In this document: piece after piece, positions 7,562-15,368 of the stretch
Layout: the number at the start of each line of letters is the position of its first letter
Position numbering within the stretch: position 1 is the first letter of the stretch
DNA from: Paraburkholderia sediminicola
GTDB taxonomy: Bacteria > Pseudomonadota > Gammaproteobacteria > Burkholderiales > Burkholderiaceae
Assembly: GCF_902859805.1 (NCBI RefSeq)
Contig: NZ_CADIKC010000024.1
Coordinates: 1 to 34,812 of the forward strand
Length of the DNA: 34,812 bases
Direction: 5' to 3'
Notes under the pieces: model-generated
Databases searched by the model: none
Told to the model about the DNA's origin: nothing
Seen by the model: only the letters and a program-made list of their open reading frames with translations
Translations under genes and position numbers: made by a program

Positions 7562-9274
7562 ATGAGCCTACAGTTTTCCTCACTTGCTGTTCGAACACGC
7601 ATTCTGATTCTGATTGTTGCTTCACTCGTCAGCATCGTGCTCGTCAGCGGCCTTTCGCTATCGCAGGTACGGCAAAAAGTAATCGACGGACGGAAGCAGA
7701 AACTGCATGAGGTCGTTGATCTCGGCATCGGCATCATCAACCATCAGTATAAGTTGGTGCAGGCAGGAATTATCTCTGAAGAAGCTGGCCAGAAGGCCGC
7801 GCTCGACGAGTTGGCATCGCTGCCTTACAAGACGAACGAGGCATTTTTTGCTTTCAAGGGAAATGGATTGTACATTCTGGCGCCGGAATACCCAGAGGTC
7901 GTGGGTAAAATTTTGTGGGAAAGTAGGGATCAAGAGATGCTTGCTTCAGCGACGCGTGGCGGTGAATTCATTCGCTTCTCATACCCCAAGTTTGGTGAGC
8001 AGATTCCGAAGGAAAAGATTGTGTATTCAGCGATGTTTTCGCCATGGGGATGGGTACTGTCCGCACCGGTGTACATCGATGATGTCGACGCAGAGTTCTA
8101 TCGAAACGCTGCACAGGTGGGCGGTGTCTCCGTCGTCCTGCTCGCATTTCTCTTGGCGATAGGCTGGAGGATTTCTCGCAGCATTATGATCAGTCTTGGC
8201 GGCGAGCCCGCCTACGCGGCGGAAGTAGCCGGTATGCTGGCCAGAAATGACCTGACGGGCAAAGTTAAGTTGGATTCAAGCGATCGATCGAGTCTGCTCT
8301 ACGCGCTCGCTCAGACGATGAAGAGCCTGAGCGCGACCTTAGGCAACATTCGTGCTTCAAGTGATTCTGTGGCGAGCGCGGCCACTCAGATTGCTGCGGG
8401 CAATTTGGATCTCTCAGCGCGAACTGAACAGCAGGCCGCATCTCTTGAACAGACTGCCGCCACCATGACTCAGTTGACCGAAACGGTAAAGCAGACCGCT
8501 GACAATGCCCGTCAGGCGCACACGCTCGCCACGAAGGCGAGTGATATGGCAGATATGGGCAACGACTCTGTCCAGGCCATGGTCGGGGCAATCGGACAGA
8601 TCAGCAGTAGTTCAACCAAGATTTCCGAAATCACCGGGGTGATAGAAGGGATTGCGTTTCAGACAAACATTCTGGCGCTGAATGCAGCCGTTGAAGCCGC
8701 GCGCGCTGGCGAACAGGGGCGAGGCTTTGCTGTGGTTGCCAGTGAAGTCCGCAGTCTGGCCCAGCGCTCCGCGGAGGCTGCCAAGGAAATCAAGGAGCTG
8801 ATCAGTTCGTCCGTGACCACGATTCAGGACGGTGCGAAGCAGGCAACGGAGGTCGGTGGAACCATGGGGCAGGTCAAACAGGCCATCAAGCAGGTCTCCG
8901 ATATTGTTGGCGAGATCGCGGCAGCGTCTGATGAGCAGAGCCGTGGTATTGAGCAAGTGAATCAGGCCGTCGGACAGATGGATGAAGTCACCCAACAAAA
9001 TGCTGCGCTCGTTGAGCAGGCAGCGGCGGCGGCGCAGTCACTTGAAGAGCAGGCAATCAGGCTGCAGGATGCGATTTCGGTGTTCAAGGTAATCGACACA
9101 GTGCAATCCGCAGCACACGTGGTGATTCCGCAAAGCAAGCCCCACCCGCCCGCGTCCAGGATTCCCGCTACGGGTCGGGCGGAATCTGCTAAGTCGAGGA
9201 CTGCCCCTGTCACCAGTTCTGCCAAACCTGCCTCCGCAGTGGATACGGCGAAATCAGGTTGGGAAACGTTCTGA
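7562..9274 (+). CDS. Methyl-accepting chemotaxis protein with sCache-type sensor
   Basis: About 570 residues from ATG 7562 (MSLQFSSLAVRTRILI...). It senses a small molecule in the periplasm and controls CheA from the inner membrane. Layout: TM1 at about residues 10-32; a single-Cache-like periplasmic domain (HEVVDLGIGIINHQYKLVQ ... PWGWVLSAPVYIDDVDAEF) to about 180; TM2 at about 187-207; a short linker; then the long coiled-coil signalling domain with the highly conserved hairpin tip IEGIAFQTNILALNAAVEAA and RAGEQGRGFAVVASEVR. The C-terminus ends SGWETF, matching the xWxxF pentapeptide that docks the CheR methyltransferase. The frame is open to ATG 7352, but those 70 codons run through the degenerate copy and lack family similarity. 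The ribosome site before 7562 is weak; ATG 7532 is an alternative. Confidence 0.93.
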   Translation: MSLQFSSLAVRTRILILIVASLVSIVLVSGLSLSQVRQKVIDGRKQKLHEVVDLGIGIINHQYKLVQAGIISEEAGQKAALDELASLPYKTNEAFFAFKGNGLYILAPEYPEVVGKILWESRDQEMLASATRGGEFIRFSYPKFGEQIPKEKIVYSAMFSPWGWVLSAPVYIDDVDAEFYRNAAQVGGVSVVLLAFLLAIGWRISRSIMISLGGEPAYAAEVAGMLARNDLTGKVKLDSSDRSSLLYALAQTMKSLSATLGNIRASSDSVASAATQIAAGNLDLSARTEQQAASLEQTAATMTQLTETVKQTADNARQAHTLATKASDMADMGNDSVQAMVGAIGQISSSSTKISEITGVIEGIAFQTNILALNAAVEAARAGEQGRGFAVVASEVRSLAQRSAEAAKEIKELISSSVTTIQDGAKQATEVGGTMGQVKQAIKQVSDIVGEIAAASDEQSRGIEQVNQAVGQMDEVTQQNAALVEQAAAAAQSLEEQAIRLQDAISVFKVIDTVQSAAHVVIPQSKPHPPASRIPATGRAESAKSRTAPVTSSAKPASAVDTAKSGWETF

Positions 9275-10089
9275 TCTTTCGAAAAGACTGCTTCCCGCAT
9301 GACGGAACTGACCAGACCGTTTAGCAGGATGCCAATAACGCGCACTGCAAGCGAATACCTTAGCAACGGCGGGTACCGAAATTGCGTACAGGGATAGCGG
9401 ATCGATCCTGATTACGCTGACGACCGAATCCGTGAGTAGCGGGATGTTGCCGGCGCGATTGCACTTGGGTGGCCAGTGAGGGTCGGAGATGCTGGAACGC
9501 ATGGATAAATGGTATGAACGCCGCCCTCTCCGAGCAGAGATTCGCGCGCGGCGCCGAGGCGACTTTGGAGCGATGTTGGGTCCCTCCAGAATCAGCCGGC
9601 ATCTATGTGCCAAATCTACGGACCGGTTACGAAGGTCGATAGCGGTGTGATGGCGAGGCAGGTTGGTCCGCAAGAACGTGAAGCTGATTGACGCTGAGCG
9701 TTTTGAGCGCGTCAGATAGCAGAGGTCGTTCTTGGCGAATTCCATCAGGGCGCACAGACTAGCCTATAGACGCCGGATATAAGCGTGCAACCAGCTCCTC
9801 GTCCAACTTCTCACGGTATCACCTTGCAAGCCGGGCGGCGTTCATATAAGCGTCAAGCAGTATGTCCAGGCCTAATCATTGTCGCCGCACAGAAACGCCA
9901 TTAAATAGGCCGTTCGAAGGCGAGGGGTACTTGCACCATACATTAGCCGTTTCTTGGGTGGTCGGGGGTTTTCTTCTGTCGCGGGTGCATTCCGTCTTCG
10001 GTTAGAGATCGTGAAATCTGTTTGCGCCGATGTAAAAATGACCCCGTGGCGGTGCGGCGCAAACCTTGAACTTCCCGGAGGTAGTCCAT
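9275..10089. other. Unassigned degraded sequence after the chemoreceptor
   Basis: No gene supported. A plus-strand string near 9490-9570 (MLERMDKWYERRPLRAEIRA) looks protein-like but is short and unrecognised. No terminator hairpin with a T-run is obvious after the chemoreceptor stop. The string TGTAAAAATGACCCC near 10030 resembles flanking DNA of some insertion sequences, which would fit the IS3 remnant just downstream. Confidence 0.35.
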
Positions 10090-10181
10090 ATACTCGACTT
10101 AGACCGAATTCGGGCGGCTAAGCTCTATATAAAACTTGGAAAACGCATCGCAGCTACCATTCGCCAGTTGGGTTATCTGCA
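10090..10181 (+). pseudogene. IS3-family OrfA, N-terminal fragment
   Basis: Codons from 10090 read ILDLDRIRAAKLYIKLGKRI followed by AATIRQLGYL. That is the N-terminal helix-turn-helix of IS3-group OrfA proteins (consensus around RxxAVxLYIKxGxxxxATIRELGYP). The similarity stops after the LGYL turn, at about 10181, and runs directly into a group II intron reverse-transcriptase fragment, so the two were joined by deletion or insertion. No start codon with a ribosome site was found. Non-functional. Confidence 0.6.
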
Positions 10182-10517
10182 CTGCACTACGATTTGGATC
10201 TCTGGGCCAATCGGTGGCCACGGCGCAAAGCCATGGGCAACGTAATCATTTCGCGCCATGCGGGTGATATTGTGGTTGGCTTCGAGTACGAACCTAACGC
10301 AAGGCGCTTCTGGGACGCGATGCATTCGAGGTTGGAGGAGTTCGCGATTGCGCTTCTGCCGGACAGGACGAGGCTGCTGGAATTTGGCCGATATGCAGCG
10401 GCCAACCGCCAAAGTCGTGGTCTTGGACGGCCGGAGACCTTCACCTTCTTGGGTTTCATATTAATCTGCGGCAAGTCTCGTCGCGGTGCCTTCCAGCTTC
10501 GCGGTCACGCGCCGTAG
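10182..10517 (+). pseudogene. Group II intron reverse transcriptase, fragment with destroyed active site
   Basis: The frame reads LHYDLDLWANRWPRRKAMGN, then VIISRHAGDIVVGFEYEPNA, then RRFWDAMHSRLEEFAIALLP, then DRTRLLEFGRYAAANRQSRG, then GRPETFTFLGF and CGKSRRG. This matches the palm/thumb portion of group II intron-encoded RTs (RYADDIVVGFxxxxDAxRF ... LHPDKTRLIEFGR ... PETFxFLGFTFICGKSRxG). The catalytic YADD is HAGD here, losing a metal-binding aspartate, so it could not polymerise even if expressed. The fingers domain upstream and the maturase/HNH parts downstream are missing. The last codons overlap the minus-strand IclR remnant. Confidence 0.75.
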
Positions 10518-10770
10518 AATTTCCCTCAGAAAGCCGCGCTTATGCGTGACGCAGTGCGAAAGCGCGAGCGCTGCCATGAACCTCTCGCCGACGTCGAAAA
10601 CTGGTACCGCGAACGCGGCGGTGTGGACGTCGCGGGTATCCGCTGTGAATTTCTGCATTGTGGGCCGGTTGCCATAAGCCGGCTCACCAGGTCTCGAGAA
10701 ACGGCACCAAAAACGGATCACCATAGCTGATCGCCGTTTCATCGAGCGGTAGTGTCGTGCCCGCGAGCTT
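10461..10770 (-). pseudogene. IclR-family regulator, C-terminal remnant
   Basis: Minus-strand codons give LPLDETAISYGDPFLVPFLE followed by TW in one frame, then after a shift near 10675 TADTRDVHTAAFAVPVFDVG, ERFMAALALSHCVT and RGFLREILRRVTAKLEGTAT. The pattern V-H...AVPVFD-G..-AALxLS followed by a terminal helix is that of the effector-binding domain of IclR regulators. The helix-turn-helix half is not present. The last few codons overlap the intron RT fragment on the other strand, so the exact end of real IclR sequence is unclear. Confidence 0.55.
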
Positions 10771-10876
10771 TTTTTCACGAAGGGCCGGTCGCTCGCAATT
10801 CAATTCCTGGCGCAACTGAGACCCATTCCCTTCGCTCTACGCTCACCACCTCGCACAATAAACTGTATCCCTTCTG

Positions 10877-12013
10877 TCAGAACCTGTGTCGTATCCCGAT
10901 CATGGCGAACTCCTGCGACTTTGATCCCGCAGCCGCATAAGAATCCGCGACTACAGCCCGTGCGTCGCCGCCGTTGCCGTCCTGGCCGGATGCATGCGCA
11001 TAAGAAACGGATGCATAGACATCCGTGCGCTTGCTCAGGGCGTAGTCACCCGCAAGCGATACCTGATGGTAGGTCGCTGACGAGTCGCCGTGTGACTTGA
11101 GCAGGTTGTAGCCGATCTCGAGCGTCGTAGCCGGCGTAGGTTGCCAGACCGCATACAGATTGCCATCGTTATAGCGCTCTGCCTGTCTGAACGTAGAGGC
11201 GGCATCGGCCAGATACTCCGTATAGCTGTAATAGCCGCCGAAAGTGAAGCTGTCGATTGAGAAGCTGGCGCCCGCTCTCGCGATATTGATCTTGCTGGCA
11301 GTGGCGTAAGCCGAGTTGACGGGCGAAATGATCAGATCCTTCACGTCCGCCGTACCGCGTGTCGCCGTACTGCCGTTCCCGTTGTCAACGTGCAGATAGC
11401 CGCCCCCGAAATTCCATACGCTTCCCGAATATGAGAGACCCACGCCATAGGATTGTCCGGAACCCACGCTTCCGGCCACGCCGCCCAGAGCGTACGAGGC
11501 GCGAACCTGAAAACCGTGGTACGCGGGACTGGCGTACTGGACTGAACTGCTCAGTCGCATCAGACCGTCGGAATTGTCGACATTCCCCGGTGTAGTGAAG
11601 TAGTAGAGGTATGCATTCGGCTGAACCGCATACGTCATGTAAAAGAGCGGATCGTATTGGCGACCCAGGGTAAGTGTGCCCAGTGTCTCGGATCTCAGTC
11701 CCACATAGGCCGAACGTCCAAACCCGGACGAGGTCTGTGCGCCCGAATTGGCGTCGAATCCGCTCTCGAGCTTGAAGATCGCCGACAGACCACCGCCGAG
11801 ATCCTCGTTGCCTTTGAGTCCCCAGTTGCTGCCTGTCAGCTGCCCGGACTGGAGGGACAACTGATAGCTCTTGCCGGCCACGTTGTGGACATACTGCAAC
11901 GAGTTATCGATCGTTCCATACAGGGTGACGCTATTCTGCGCATGGCTGGCCTGAGAAGCCAATCCAACAAGGACAGCTGATGATGAAATGAAAACTGTTC
12001 CAATGCTTTTCAT
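10877..12013 (-). CDS. Outer-membrane general porin (Burkholderia type)
   Basis: 378 residues. A signal peptide (about residues 1-25, cleavage after SHAQ or nearby) is followed by NSVTLYGTIDNSLQYVHNVA, the standard first strand of beta-proteobacterial trimeric porins (Gram-negative porin, OpcP/OmpC-like). Further landmarks are SNWGLKGNEDLGGGLSAIFK with LESGFD, then FGRSAYVGL and TLGRQYDP, the usual N-terminal third including the constriction-loop region. The protein ends in IGIRHRF, the terminal phenylalanine recognised by the BAM complex. It would admit small hydrophilic solutes, plausibly the substrate of the neighbouring catabolic genes. A GAGAG motif lies about 8 bases before ATG 12013. 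It follows the DadA-type gene on the same strand after a 665-base gap with a hairpin, so it likely has its own promoter. Confidence 0.93.
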   Translation of the reverse strand: MKSIGTVFISSSAVLVGLASQASHAQNSVTLYGTIDNSLQYVHNVAGKSYQLSLQSGQLTGSNWGLKGNEDLGGGLSAIFKLESGFDANSGAQTSSGFGRSAYVGLRSETLGTLTLGRQYDPLFYMTYAVQPNAYLYYFTTPGNVDNSDGLMRLSSSVQYASPAYHGFQVRASYALGGVAGSVGSGQSYGVGLSYSGSVWNFGGGYLHVDNGNGSTATRGTADVKDLIISPVNSAYATASKINIARAGASFSIDSFTFGGYYSYTEYLADAASTFRQAERYNDGNLYAVWQPTPATTLEIGYNLLKSHGDSSATYHQVSLAGDYALSKRTDVYASVSYAHASGQDGNGGDARAVVADSYAAAGSKSQEFAMIGIRHRF

Positions 12014-12678
12014 GCCGCACTCTCTAGTAAGAAAAATATTAAAGCGGATTTCTGAACCAGGGAAAGGGTCCCTTGAAGTCGCTATGCGCAGAAGGTCAGA
12101 TTTCCAGATTCGGTGGATTTATCTCCACAGATGTCTCATGAATAATCGTGTCGGGAGTATCAGACGTGTGGCGTCTCCTCATCATTATTTTCGCTTCATC
12201 ATTCGTCACTTTTCGTTTGATATATACTTAGTAGTACTATATACGTGGTGTTGAATGCTGGTTCTTTGCTGGTTGGGTGCGCAACTCGTCCAGCGGCCTG
12301 CTCCGGTACAGGGGGCAACTTATCGCGGAGCCTGTCACCGCACAAACGGAGCGTAGAAAGCCCGCAGCACCATGGAAAGCATGATATGGCGCGCCAAAAA
12401 TAAAAGCATCGGAAAGTGCCGAAACTTGGTTCGATATCCGATCAAATCACACGGATTTTCGGCGTGATACCACGGTCCAGTGGACCGCTGGCGTCTGTGA
12501 TTGACCCAGGATTGCTCCCGTCATGGCGCGCAGGTGACGCATTGACACCGCGGGGCGGGCGCTGGATGGGTCAGTGCGATTGGATGTCCTGCGAGCCGCA
12601 CGTCTGCCGGTACCGCAGGGGCTGCCTTCCCGGTTGCAGCAGCTTCAGGGAAGGCAGGGAAGGGCTGGAAGCGCGCCG
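12014..12678. other. Intergenic region: porin promoter area
   Basis: No gene supported. Bases 12200-12250 are unusually AT-rich for this DNA and include a partly palindromic tract around 12215-12242 with the perfect octamer TAGTACTA; this is a plausible promoter/operator zone for the porin on the minus strand. Nearer the flavoprotein gene is a terminator-like hairpin (separate entry). The plus-strand open frame crossing 12416-12781 has no recognised similarity. Confidence 0.45.
12622..12657 (-). terminator. Hairpin 21 bases after the flavoprotein stop
   Basis: A perfect 10-bp stem, CTGCCTTCCC at 12622-12631 with GGGAAGGCAG at 12648-12657, has a 16-base loop. It sits just past the stop of the minus-strand DadA-type gene. 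There is no T-run on the minus-strand side, so it may be a weak terminator or an mRNA 3'-end stabiliser. Confidence 0.45.
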
Positions 12679-13944
12679 CTATGCGGGCGGCAGGTGGGCC
12701 GTCACAGCTGATGATCGTGCAATCACGTCAGCGATCGTCTCGGCGGTCGCGGCGGACAATGTCCAGCCAAGATGTCCATGACCTGTGTTGTAGAACACAC
12801 CGGGCAGCTTTCCCTTGCCCACCCTTGGAAGCATTGATGGGAGCATGGGGCGCAGTCCCGCCCACGGAATGACGCGCGATGTTGCGACGCGTGGGAAATG
12901 CCGACGCGTCCAGTCGACAAGCGGCGCGATGCGGTCCGCGCGGATATCCCGGCTGTAACCGTTGATCTCGGCGGTGCCTGCGACGCGGAAGCGATCCTTG
13001 CCGAGGCGGCTCGTGACAATCTTGGCGCTGTCGTCAAGCAGGCTGACCCATGGGGCGGCGTTGCGGCTGTCTTCCTCATCGAGGCACACGGTAATCGAGT
13101 AGCCTTTCACAGGGTAGACATTGATATAGTCTCCGAGAATCGCGGCGAACTGGCGGCTCATCACGCCGGCACAGATGACGACGGCATCGAATCTGGGGTC
13201 GTACGTGTCTCGCGAATCCACATCGTGGGGGTGCCCCTCGGCAATCACCGTGAAAAGACCTGAATCATCTCTCGAAAAAGACGTGACAGACGTATCGAAA
13301 TGGAAGGTGACCCCGAGGCGCTTGCAGGCGGCGGTCAACCCGCGTGTAAACTTGTGTATGTCTCCGGTGGAATCAGACGGAGTAAAAAATCCTCCGTAGT
13401 AGGATCCCTGTAACGCGGGCTCAATCGAGTGGATTTCGTTTTCGGCCACGGCGTGACGTTCGAGCCCCGCCTCGCGCAGCAGTGAATTGACGGCCGCCGC
13501 CGCCTCGAATCCCTTTCGGTCGTGGTAGATGTGCAGGATTCCCCGTCGCTCCAGATCGAAGTTGATCCCTTCCTTTTCCGCAATGGAGAACAGGTGTTGC
13601 CTTGCCTGCAGGGCGAGTCGAACTGTTTCGATCGTGTTTGCGCGATAGTTCGGGATCTGGCGGAGAAACTCGTAGATCCATGTGTACTTGTGCCAGCCAG
13701 GGACAGGGTTGAGCAACAGCGGTGCGTCGCGCCGCAGCATCCAGCGAAGCGCTTTCGCAAGGGTCGCTACGTGGTTCCAGACTTCTGCGTTACTGACTGA
13801 CAACTGACCGCCGTTGGCGAACGACGTTTCCATGGCGGCGTATCGATGCCGGTCGAACACCGTCACATCGAACCCGCGATGGGTCAGGGCATAAGCGGTC
13901 GTGACGCCGGTGACTCCAGCGCCGATTATGGCAATTCTTTTCAT
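12679..13944 (-). CDS. DadA-type FAD-dependent D-amino acid dehydrogenase / glycine oxidase family
   Basis: 421 residues, typical for the DadA small-subunit family (DAO fold; oxidative deamination of D-amino acids or glycine-like substrates, usually passing electrons to the respiratory chain at the inner membrane). MKRIAIIGAGVTGVTTAYAL (residues 1-20) is the FAD Rossmann motif, followed by DVTVFDRH. METSFANGGQLSVSNAEVW (about 38-56) is a DadA hallmark. Near the C-terminus WAGLRPMLPSMLPRVG and FYNTGHGHLGWTLS (around 365-400) complete the FAD/substrate site. The start ATG 13944 has GGA a few bases upstream. About 50 bases upstream lies a tandem glycine riboswitch, so the gene is probably switched on by glycine, and its substrate or product chemistry probably touches glycine. 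Exact substrate unknown. Confidence 0.88.
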   Translation of the reverse strand: MKRIAIIGAGVTGVTTAYALTHRGFDVTVFDRHRYAAMETSFANGGQLSVSNAEVWNHVATLAKALRWMLRRDAPLLLNPVPGWHKYTWIYEFLRQIPNYRANTIETVRLALQARQHLFSIAEKEGINFDLERRGILHIYHDRKGFEAAAAVNSLLREAGLERHAVAENEIHSIEPALQGSYYGGFFTPSDSTGDIHKFTRGLTAACKRLGVTFHFDTSVTSFSRDDSGLFTVIAEGHPHDVDSRDTYDPRFDAVVICAGVMSRQFAAILGDYINVYPVKGYSITVCLDEEDSRNAAPWVSLLDDSAKIVTSRLGKDRFRVAGTAEINGYSRDIRADRIAPLVDWTRRHFPRVATSRVIPWAGLRPMLPSMLPRVGKGKLPGVFYNTGHGHLGWTLSAATAETIADVIARSSAVTAHLPPA

Positions 13945-13993
13945 GGTACGGTCCAGACGAGTTGGGATATCGCCATTGCGCTGGCGTCAATGC

Positions 13994-14180
13994 CCCATCT
14001 GTCCATGTACCTGAGAGTTTTTCTTAACTGCGCGTGTGGGTCGCAGGAAAGTCCCCTTCGGTGTGCGTGCGAAACGCCTCTCTCCAGATGTCCTGATATC
14101 GCGGTCCTGTTGCCTGAGAGTTTCCGGGGCGGTTGCTCCGTCGGCGTCGTCATGGTGGTGTGACGATCTCTCCCGCGCCA
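13994..14180 (-). promoter_or_regulatory. Tandem glycine riboswitch (two aptamers)
   Basis: Read on the minus strand, aptamer 1 (about 14180-14100) has GGCGCGGGAGAGAUC, GCCGACGGAGCAACC, and AAACUCUCAGGCAACAGGAC. Aptamer 2 (about 14090-13994) has UCUGGAGAGAGGCG, ACCGAAGGGGA, and AAAACUCUCAGGUACAUGGA followed by CAGA. These are the conserved blocks of the gcvT-type glycine riboswitch in correct order in both units, with a short linker, the classic two-aptamer arrangement. It lies about 50 bases before the start of the DadA-type gene and points to it. No intrinsic terminator is visible between aptamer 2 and the start codon, so control of translation is more likely than of termination. In most bacteria this class activates genes when glycine is abundant. 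Confidence 0.92.
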
Positions 14181-14243
14181 TCACTAGCGAACCCCGTCAC
14201 GATATATGTACGCATGGTCAAAAACAATATGGCATCAAGCGAT

Positions 14244-14268
14244 CATTACCTCGTCATACCTAGTAATG
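14244..14268. promoter_or_regulatory. Possible operator upstream of the riboswitch
   Basis: CATTAC at 14244-14249 is inverted as GTAATG at 14263-14268, with 13 bases between them. The arrangement fits a dimeric regulator site near the promoter that must lie just upstream of the riboswitch (minus strand). A candidate -35, TTGACC, lies at about 14218-14223 on the minus strand, but no convincing -10 at the right spacing was found. No regulator can be named. Confidence 0.3.
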
Positions 14269-14378
14269 CTTTCGGGCGGTGATTTTCCTTTGCCGACGCA
14301 AGGCCTCCAGGTTCCGGTCAATAGGGTCCATCTGGTGCGGGATTGCGTGCGAGCGGGAGCGTGGCGTGACAGCGAAAC

Positions 14379-15368
14379 TCAACTTCGTTGCGCAGCCGGA
14401 TAGGTGCCTGTCAGCACCAGCAGAAGCCCGATGACGTGCCAGACTGTCAGCGGTTCGCCCAGAAAGAGTACCGAACTCGCGATGCCGAAAACGGGCACCC
14501 AGTAGAGCCACATCGACGCGCGGGCAATACCGACCGCCGCAACCGCGCGGTTCCAGACCAGCGCGCCAAAACCGGTTGACAGTGCGCCAGAGATGAATAC
14601 GACGCCCCAGTGCCAGCCAACGTCACTCATGCGTGGCAGGTCCTGTTGCCAGCAGACGGCGATCAGCGCATGCGCGAGCAACAACATGGCACCGAACGCC
14701 TGAACGCTGACGCTCACTGTCAACGCGTCGAGTTGCACGAGAAGACGCTGTGTCAGTGCATTGCCTATGCAGTAGGCGGCGACGGCGGCAAAGATAAGGA
14801 TATCGCCGGCCCCCGCCTGGAGCAACTGCGCGGAAGGTTGCATCAGGATCGTCACGGCGACGCCTCCGAGTCCAACGACAGTGCCAAGCCAGCGTTGATG
14901 GTTGATGCGCTCGCCCAGAAACGTCAGGGCCATGAAGGATGACAGCAACGGCTGCAGCGCTGTGATCAGCGCTCCGTTTGTCGCGGTGCTGAGATGGATG
15001 CCGATCGTCAGCAGCAACTGCTGGAGATAGACGGTCAGCACCGCGCAGAGCAAGAGTCTGGGCCGAAAGTCCTTGCCGAGCTGAAAGAGGGGAACCGTCG
15101 GGCGTAGCTGGCACGCAAGCACCACGACTCCGGCCGTCAGCCGGAGTCCCGAAAGGAGAACGACATCGAAGTGACCCGTCAACCACTTGACGAGCGGTAG
15201 CGTGAACCCCCACACAGCCATGAGAAGGAGAAGCGCGCCTTGCGAGCCCGTCGCGGCACGTGCCCCGATCGCCGATCCCGGTTTGACTATGGGTGGCCCG
15301 TGCAGGCGTCTACGAGCGCAGTCTCGCCTACGGCGTGCAGCAGCACGTTTGCGCCGGCGGCCGCCCAT
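14379..15368 (-). CDS. EamA/DMT-family transporter
   Basis: Up to 329 residues with about ten hydrophobic helices in two similar halves, the pattern of drug/metabolite transporters (EamA; RhaT/YdcZ-like), inner membrane. Typical segments: LLLLMAVWGFTLPLVKWLTG (helix 1), LLTIGIHLSTATNGALITAL then QPLLSSFMALTFLGERI (end of first repeat), and WMSW-like ASMWLYWVPVFGIASSVLFL then GEPLTVWHVIGLLLVLTGTY (end of second repeat). The frame opens at ATG 15368, but its first 25 or so Arg-rich codons overlap the 3' end of the amidohydrolase gene and look like shadow sequence; the next ATG, 15221, would clip helix 1, so the true start is unclear. It is last in the Rieske-ligase-hydrolase operon and may export a by-product or import a substrate. 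Confidence 0.85.
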   Translation of the reverse strand: MGGRRRKRAAARRRRDCARRRLHGPPIVKPGSAIGARAATGSQGALLLLMAVWGFTLPLVKWLTGHFDVVLLSGLRLTAGVVVLACQLRPTVPLFQLGKDFRPRLLLCAVLTVYLQQLLLTIGIHLSTATNGALITALQPLLSSFMALTFLGERINHQRWLGTVVGLGGVAVTILMQPSAQLLQAGAGDILIFAAVAAYCIGNALTQRLLVQLDALTVSVSVQAFGAMLLLAHALIAVCWQQDLPRMSDVGWHWGVVFISGALSTGFGALVWNRAVAAVGIARASMWLYWVPVFGIASSVLFLGEPLTVWHVIGLLLVLTGTYPAAQRS

